Assembly: GCA_965262305.1 (NCBI GenBank)
Contig: CBDHEY010000004.1
Location: forward strand, 558,001 to 622,000
DNA length: 64,000 nt
Reading direction: 5' to 3'
DNA from: CBDHEY01 sp965262305
GTDB lineage: Bacteria > Pseudomonadota > Gammaproteobacteria > Pseudomonadales > Cellvibrionaceae
How positions within the stretch are numbered: the first letter of the stretch is position 1; each line of letters starts with the position of its first letter. Under the pieces are notes generated by a model. That model made no database searches. It worked only from the letters and a program-made list of their open reading frames with translations, and was not told where the DNA came from. Shown here piece after piece: positions 60,005 to 64,000 of the stretch. The position numbers and the translations under genes were made by a program.

Positions 60005-60733
60005 TCAGTTCTCTTCTTTGAGTTCATCTTCAATTTCTGAAAGTTTTGTATGTCGAACATCTTTTCCGCGCACCAAATAAATAATGTGTTCAGCAATATT
60101 CCGTGCATGATCGCCAATCCTTTCAAGTGATCTTAAAGCCCAAACCATGTTCATTACCCGGCTTATCATTCTTGGATCTTCCATCATGATAGAGATCATT
60201 TCGCGCATGGCGGTCTTATAATCCATATCAATTTCCCGATCACCACGCATTACCCTGAGTGCTGCTTGGACGTCATAACGCACAAATGCATCTAGTACGT
60301 TTCGGACTAGTTTGCTTACGTTGCTCGATAAGTGGCGAAGCTCCACATAACCGCTGGTGAGTTCTCCATCATCATTGATTGCCTGTGCCATTCGTGCGAT
60401 TTTAGCTGCTTCGTCACCAATACGCTCGAGATCACGATTAATCTTGAGTGCACTTAAAACGAGCCGAAGATCGGATGCAGCGGGCTGACGAATCGCCAAA
60501 ATTTCCACACATTTTTTATCTATTTCCATCTCGCGCAAGTCAACTTGTTTTTCCGTTTTGAGCACTTGATCAGCGAGGCCGCCGTCGGCAGTTTCGATCG
60601 CTTTTATTGCCGTGGATATTTGTTCCTCGACAATGCCACCCAGTTCCATCAATTCAGAGCGCAAATGCTCAAGGTCTTCGTTAAACTGCTGTGAAATATG
60701 TTCGTCTATATGTAATGAATCTTTATCACCCAT
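60005..60733 (-). CDS. phoU: Phosphate transport regulator PhoU
   Basis: A 242-aa PhoU with two three-helix bundles. Conserved EKQVDLREMEIDKKCVEILA, LRLVLSALKINRDLERIGDEA and the second copy MVWALRSLERIGDHARNIAEH carry the metal-binding ERIGD(E/H) motifs. It links the PstSCAB transporter to PhoR/PhoB and represses the Pho regulon when phosphate is high. It is the last gene of the operon, 18 bp after pstB. Confidence 0.97.
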   Translation of the reverse strand: MGDKDSLHIDEHISQQFNEDLEHLRSELMELGGIVEEQISTAIKAIETADGGLADQVLKTEKQVDLREMEIDKKCVEILAIRQPAASDLRLVLSALKINRDLERIGDEAAKIARMAQAINDDGELTSGYVELRHLSSNVSKLVRNVLDAFVRYDVQAALRVMRGDREIDMDYKTAMREMISIMMEDPRMISRVMNMVWALRSLERIGDHARNIAEHIIYLVRGKDVRHTKLSEIEDELKEEN

Positions 60734-60751
60734 GCGTTTATTCTCCAGGAA

Positions 60752-61582
60752 TTACCCAAATCGACCCGTAATATAGGCCTCTGTTAAATTATGGTCTGGA
60801 TTTGTGAAAACTTTGTCAGTTTTATTGACTTCAACTAATTTTCCCATGTAAAAATACGCTGTTCTGTCAGACACCCGTGCAGCTTGTTGCATTGAATGGG
60901 TCACAATAGCGATGGTTAAGCTGTCGCTCAATTCATCAATGAGTTCTTCAATTTTTGCTGTAGCGATTGGGTCAAGTGCAGAGCAGGGTTCATCCATAAG
61001 AATAACTTCAGGGCTAACAGCTATGGTTCGAGCTATGCAAAGGCGCTGCTGTTGACCACCTGAAAGCCCGGTTCCAAGAGAATGGAGCCTATCTTTCACT
61101 TCATTCCAGAGCCCGGCTTTTTGCAGGCTTGTTTCAACTATTTCTTCCATTTCGGTGCGATTTCGAGCGAGACCATGTATTTTGGGACCATAGGCGACAT
61201 TATCAAAAATGGTTTTTGGAAATGGGTTAGGTTTTTGGAAAACCATTCCGACTCTGGCGCGTAAAGGTACAACATCAAGTCTAGGGTCATAGATGTCCTG
61301 GTTGTCCAGCTCTATAGATCCTTCGATATTGCAAGCATCAATCGTGTCATTCATGCGATTCAGGCAGCGTAAAAAGGTGGATTTTCCACAGCCCGACGGG
61401 CCGATTAATGCAATTACTTCATTGCTGTCAACATCGAGATTGATATCGAATATGGCTTGCTTTTCGGCATAGTAAACGTTGAGAGCGCGAATCTTAATTT
61501 TTGCTGACTCACATAGCGATTGTCCCACGGTTGGTCCAATCTGTTCAAAAATCTGTTCAGGTGAGTGCTTTTCTACTGCCAT
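60752..61582 (-). CDS. pstB: Phosphate ABC transporter ATPase PstB
   Basis: A 276-aa ABC ATPase: Walker A GPSGCGKST, signature LSGGQQQR, Walker B VILMDEPCSALDP and switch His in AIVTHSMQQA. The insert CLNRMNDTI and ARVGMVFQKPNPFPKTIFDN are PstB-specific. An N-terminal extension of about 15 residues is extra compared with E. coli. It powers phosphate uptake with PstC/PstA. Confidence 0.97.
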   Translation of the reverse strand: MAVEKHSPEQIFEQIGPTVGQSLCESAKIKIRALNVYYAEKQAIFDINLDVDSNEVIALIGPSGCGKSTFLRCLNRMNDTIDACNIEGSIELDNQDIYDPRLDVVPLRARVGMVFQKPNPFPKTIFDNVAYGPKIHGLARNRTEMEEIVETSLQKAGLWNEVKDRLHSLGTGLSGGQQQRLCIARTIAVSPEVILMDEPCSALDPIATAKIEELIDELSDSLTIAIVTHSMQQAARVSDRTAYFYMGKLVEVNKTDKVFTNPDHNLTEAYITGRFG

Positions 61583-61592
61583 AATTCTATCT

Positions 61593-62879
61593 TTACCATT
61601 TTCTTTCTAATCTTCTTCGCATCCAGACAGCTAATGCATTCATGGTTAACAAAAATACTAATAGAACCATGATTGCGGCGGAAGTTCGCTCAACAAAGGC
61701 GCGTTCTGGGCTATCTGCCCATAGATAAATCTGCACTGGTAGGACAGTCGCAGGGTCATTAATGCTGCCGGGTAAGTCTACGATAAAAGCCACCATACCT
61801 ATCATCAACAATGGCGCTGTCTCTCCTAATGCTTGAGCCATGCCTATTATGGCGCCAGTTAACATCCCTGGCATAGCTAAAGGCAATATGTGATGCACGA
61901 TCACTTGCATTTTTGAGGCGCCCATCCCAAGAGCAGCATCTCTTACTGAATTTGGCACTGATTTAATGGCCGCTCGGCTTGAAATAATAATGGTAGGTAA
62001 AGTCATTAAGGTTAAGACTAGGCCTCCAACAAGCGGTAAAGACCGTGGCATACCAAACATATTTAGAAATATTGCTAACCCAAGTAATCCAAATATGACT
62101 GAGGGAACTGCAGCAAGGTTATTGATATTTACTTCGATAAAGTCCGTGAATCGATTAGATTTGGCATATTCTTCTAGGTAGATAGCGGCTGCCACTCCGA
62201 TGGGAAACGACAGTAAAAGTGTAATGGAGAGTGTTAATAGGCTGCCTAATACTGCGCCGAGAATACCGGCCTGTTCCGGTTCTGCAGAGTCTCCATTGGT
62301 AAAAAAGCGCCAGTTAAAAAATGTTCGTATTTGCTTTGTTTTGGTGAGTTCTTTAACCCAGGTCAGCTGTTTTTCGTTTAATCGGCCAGTAAAAGGTGAG
62401 GATTTGTTCGCCGATTTAAAATAGGTATCTATGTCATCATCTGCGAGCAACCAATAGGTCTGCTTAGTACCTATGTATTGGGGGTTATTGATGATAATTT
62501 CTTGTAAATCGTAAGTCGCACCTATGCTTACAAAGCTGTAAAGCGCGCGTTTATCCTTTCGTTTTTTTACACCTTGAAAACGTTGTAATAGCGCATTACG
62601 AATAACACCATCATAATTGGCTAATTCTATCTGTGTTTGATCCTCCGGGTCTGCAATCCCGAGGATATCTTGGTCCAAGTTGACTTCTAGCTGTATGTAA
62701 GTTTGGCGAAATGCGCCTATGCCTGTGGAAGATATTTCTAAAAATAAGCCTATAAGCGCCAATACGCCTAAACTTACCGAAAAAATACCAAATGACTTAA
62801 ATGTGGCTTCGGATCTGTAGCGTCGCTTTAAGCTTTGTTGGACTTTTTGGGCGGTTGGAGATAAATTTTCTTTATTCAT
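61593..62879 (-). CDS. pstA: Phosphate ABC transporter permease PstA
   Basis: A 428-aa permease, much longer than the 296-aa E. coli protein. The first about 200 residues include one helix and a periplasmic segment of the DUF3333 type seen in many marine and pseudomonad PstA proteins; the C-terminal about 220 residues form the usual six-helix BPD transport domain with the EAA-like loop SVRDAALGMGASKMQVI. Its start overlaps the end of pstC by 8 nt. Confidence 0.95.
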   Translation of the reverse strand: MNKENLSPTAQKVQQSLKRRYRSEATFKSFGIFSVSLGVLALIGLFLEISSTGIGAFRQTYIQLEVNLDQDILGIADPEDQTQIELANYDGVIRNALLQRFQGVKKRKDKRALYSFVSIGATYDLQEIIINNPQYIGTKQTYWLLADDDIDTYFKSANKSSPFTGRLNEKQLTWVKELTKTKQIRTFFNWRFFTNGDSAEPEQAGILGAVLGSLLTLSITLLLSFPIGVAAAIYLEEYAKSNRFTDFIEVNINNLAAVPSVIFGLLGLAIFLNMFGMPRSLPLVGGLVLTLMTLPTIIISSRAAIKSVPNSVRDAALGMGASKMQVIVHHILPLAMPGMLTGAIIGMAQALGETAPLLMIGMVAFIVDLPGSINDPATVLPVQIYLWADSPERAFVERTSAAIMVLLVFLLTMNALAVWMRRRLERKW

Positions 62880-64000
62880 ATTGCTCCCGATATTTTTTCA
62901 CTACATGGAGCGCGATATAGTTTAAGCACAGTGTCACAATAAAAAGCATTAAACCCAACGCAAATGCGGCAAGGGTTTTAGGGCTGTCGAACTCTTGGTC
63001 TCCCACTAATAGAGTGACAATTTGAACGGTTACTGTTGTCATCGAATCGAGCGGGTTCGCGGTGAGTTTTGCAGCGAGTCCAGCTGCCATTACCACAATC
63101 ATGGTTTCGCCTATTGCGCGAGATGCAGCAAGCAAAACCCCACCAACAATTCCGGGCAATGCAGCAGGAATGACGACAATACGGATCATTTCCGAAGGAG
63201 TTGAACCCAAAGCTAAAGCACCATCCCGTAAAGATTGAGGAACCGCATTGATTACGTCGTCAGACAATGAAGATACAAATGGAATAATCATAACCCCCAT
63301 TACTAATCCTACGGCTAATACGCTTTCTGACGTGACTGTCATGAAATGGTTTAGTCCAAGAAAAAGAGCGATATCTCGTATCAGAGGTGCCATAGTCAAG
63401 GCCGCGAAGAAACCATAAACGACAGTTGGTATTCCAGCGAGGACTTCCAACAGAGGCTTGAAAATGCCGCGAAACTTTGAAGATGCGTATTCCGAGAGAA
63501 AAATCGCAGACATCAGCCCTGTTGGTACCGCTACCAACAGAGCAATTCCAGCGATATAAAGGGTCCCAGCAAAAAGTGGTATAGCACCGAAACTGCTCTC
63601 GCCCGTGACTTGGTCAACACGTAAGGCATTTTGAGGATTCCACTCAGTACCAAACAAAAATTCTGTAATGGGAACGGCATGAAAAAACCGGAAGGACTCA
63701 ACAATAACTGAAAGGACTATACCAACGGTAGTGAGAATCGCAAGGAATGCACACGCCATTAGCAAGTAACGAAAGGTATTTTCTACATGGTTTCTAGCTC
63801 TTTGATCTGGGTGGATACGTATCCAAGCTATTGCGCCAAATACGACTAAACAAAGTACGATAATAAATGAGGATAGCCAGCGACTTAGGTTTTCTAGTTT
63901 GTTAACCTGTTCGGCGGCTTCAATGATGAAATTGGGCGCTAAGTCAGGGTGTTTACCGTAGGCGAGGTTGTAAACCTTATTCAATATTAGGTTAATGTCT
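62872..64000 (-). CDS. pstC: Phosphate ABC transporter permease PstC, 5' end outside window
   Basis: The frame is open to the right edge of the window: codons upstream of the TTG at 63984 read DINLI without a stop, so this is only the C-terminal 375 or so residues of a longer protein. The permease domain has six helices with the EAA-like loop SLRDGALALGSTPSEMI, and GVMIIPFVSSLSDDVI. The N-terminal region HPDLAPNFIIEAAEQVNK with ARNHVENTFRYLL is the pattern of long PstC forms (over 450 residues), as in pseudomonads, unlike the 319-aa E. coli one. Confidence 0.93.
   Translation of the reverse strand, partial: DINLILNKVYNLAYGKHPDLAPNFIIEAAEQVNKLENLSRWLSSFIIVLCLVVFGAIAWIRIHPDQRARNHVENTFRYLLMACAFLAILTTVGIVLSVIVESFRFFHAVPITEFLFGTEWNPQNALRVDQVTGESSFGAIPLFAGTLYIAGIALLVAVPTGLMSAIFLSEYASSKFRGIFKPLLEVLAGIPTVVYGFFAALTMAPLIRDIALFLGLNHFMTVTSESVLAVGLVMGVMIIPFVSSLSDDVINAVPQSLRDGALALGSTPSEMIRIVVIPAALPGIVGGVLLAASRAIGETMIVVMAAGLAAKLTANPLDSMTTVTVQIVTLLVGDQEFDSPKTLAAFALGLMLFIVTLCLNYIALHVVKKYREQYE

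Noticed and set aside
63984..64000. TTG at 63984 as the start of pstC
   Set aside because: The same frame continues without stop to the right edge and the known long PstC type needs more N-terminal sequence.

Overview
The window looks like a chromosomal stretch from a free-living, probably marine, polysaccharide- and protein-degrading gammaproteobacterium. The closest feel is the Cellvibrionales/Saccharophagus-type bacteria. This is inferred from the poly-serine and Pro/Thr-rich linkers in multi-modular secreted enzymes, the RegB/RegA pair, the long PstC/PstA subunits, the purine permease and the moderately AT-rich base composition. No rRNA, tRNA, CRISPR array, phage or intact insertion sequence was seen. 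The taxonomic placement is inference; no search could be run.

Layout. 1-6.5 kb: the tail of a MAPEG membrane protein, a DUF4124 protein, a type IV pilin-like protein, a GPH-type sugar/cation symporter, an overlapping RegB/RegA-type redox two-component pair, a small unlisted 59-aa gene (5152-5331, minus), YajQ and a SMI1/KNR4 protein. 6.9-11 kb: a tightly coupled three-gene unit of a secreted DUF4331 protein, an unknown membrane protein with an internal repeat, and a DyP-type peroxidase. 11-21.9 kb: a glutathionyl-hydroquinone-reductase-like GST, a LysR regulator with a candidate palindromic operator, YceI, a membrane protein, a double-receiver histidine kinase, an AlkC-type DNA repair protein with an Ig-like tail, a response regulator with a degenerate GGDEF domain, a secreted lectin-like protein, SirB2 and an ICMT-like membrane methyltransferase. 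22-24.5 kb: an NCS2 purine permease and a 1-kb 'graveyard' with two decayed coding fragments.

24.5-33 kb: a secreted GH26-like glycoside hydrolase with a MAM domain, D-lyxose isomerase, an SMP-30/NHL-type periplasmic protein, an FG-GAP/ASPIC-UnbV protein with the lectin-like module, a chemoreceptor and a free-standing ExoP-like carbohydrate-binding domain. 33-39.4 kb: PhoX phosphatase, an SRPBCC protein and an isoquinoline-oxidoreductase-type molybdenum hydroxylase (IorA/IorB). 39.4-47.2 kb: secreted M6 and S8 proteases that share two C-terminal modules, then a small secreted protein paired with a matrixin-type metalloprotease that carries a C-terminal anchor. 47.3-49 kb: DUF1801, GNAT and MOSC proteins. 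49.4-54.5 kb: a tandem pair of GH26-like hydrolases with CBM-like and lectin-like modules. 54.8-57.7 kb: a YtkA/FixH-like, di-heme cytochrome c peroxidase and DoxX-like membrane protein operon. 57.7-60 kb: DUF4265, an M48 metalloprotease lipoprotein and a small Cys-rich lipoprotein. 60-64 kb: the pstC-pstA-pstB-phoU phosphate operon, cut by the window edge.

The most distinctive theme is a shared toolkit of extracellular modules. A CBM-like beta-sandwich occurs five times in four proteins, both proteases and glycosidases. A ricin-like, Trp-rich lectin module occurs four times in four proteins. A third Cys-containing C-terminal module ends both proteases. This suggests secreted enzymes of different chemistry being targeted to the same surface or polymer. 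The DUF4331/unknown/DyP unit is the least explained conserved-looking operon.
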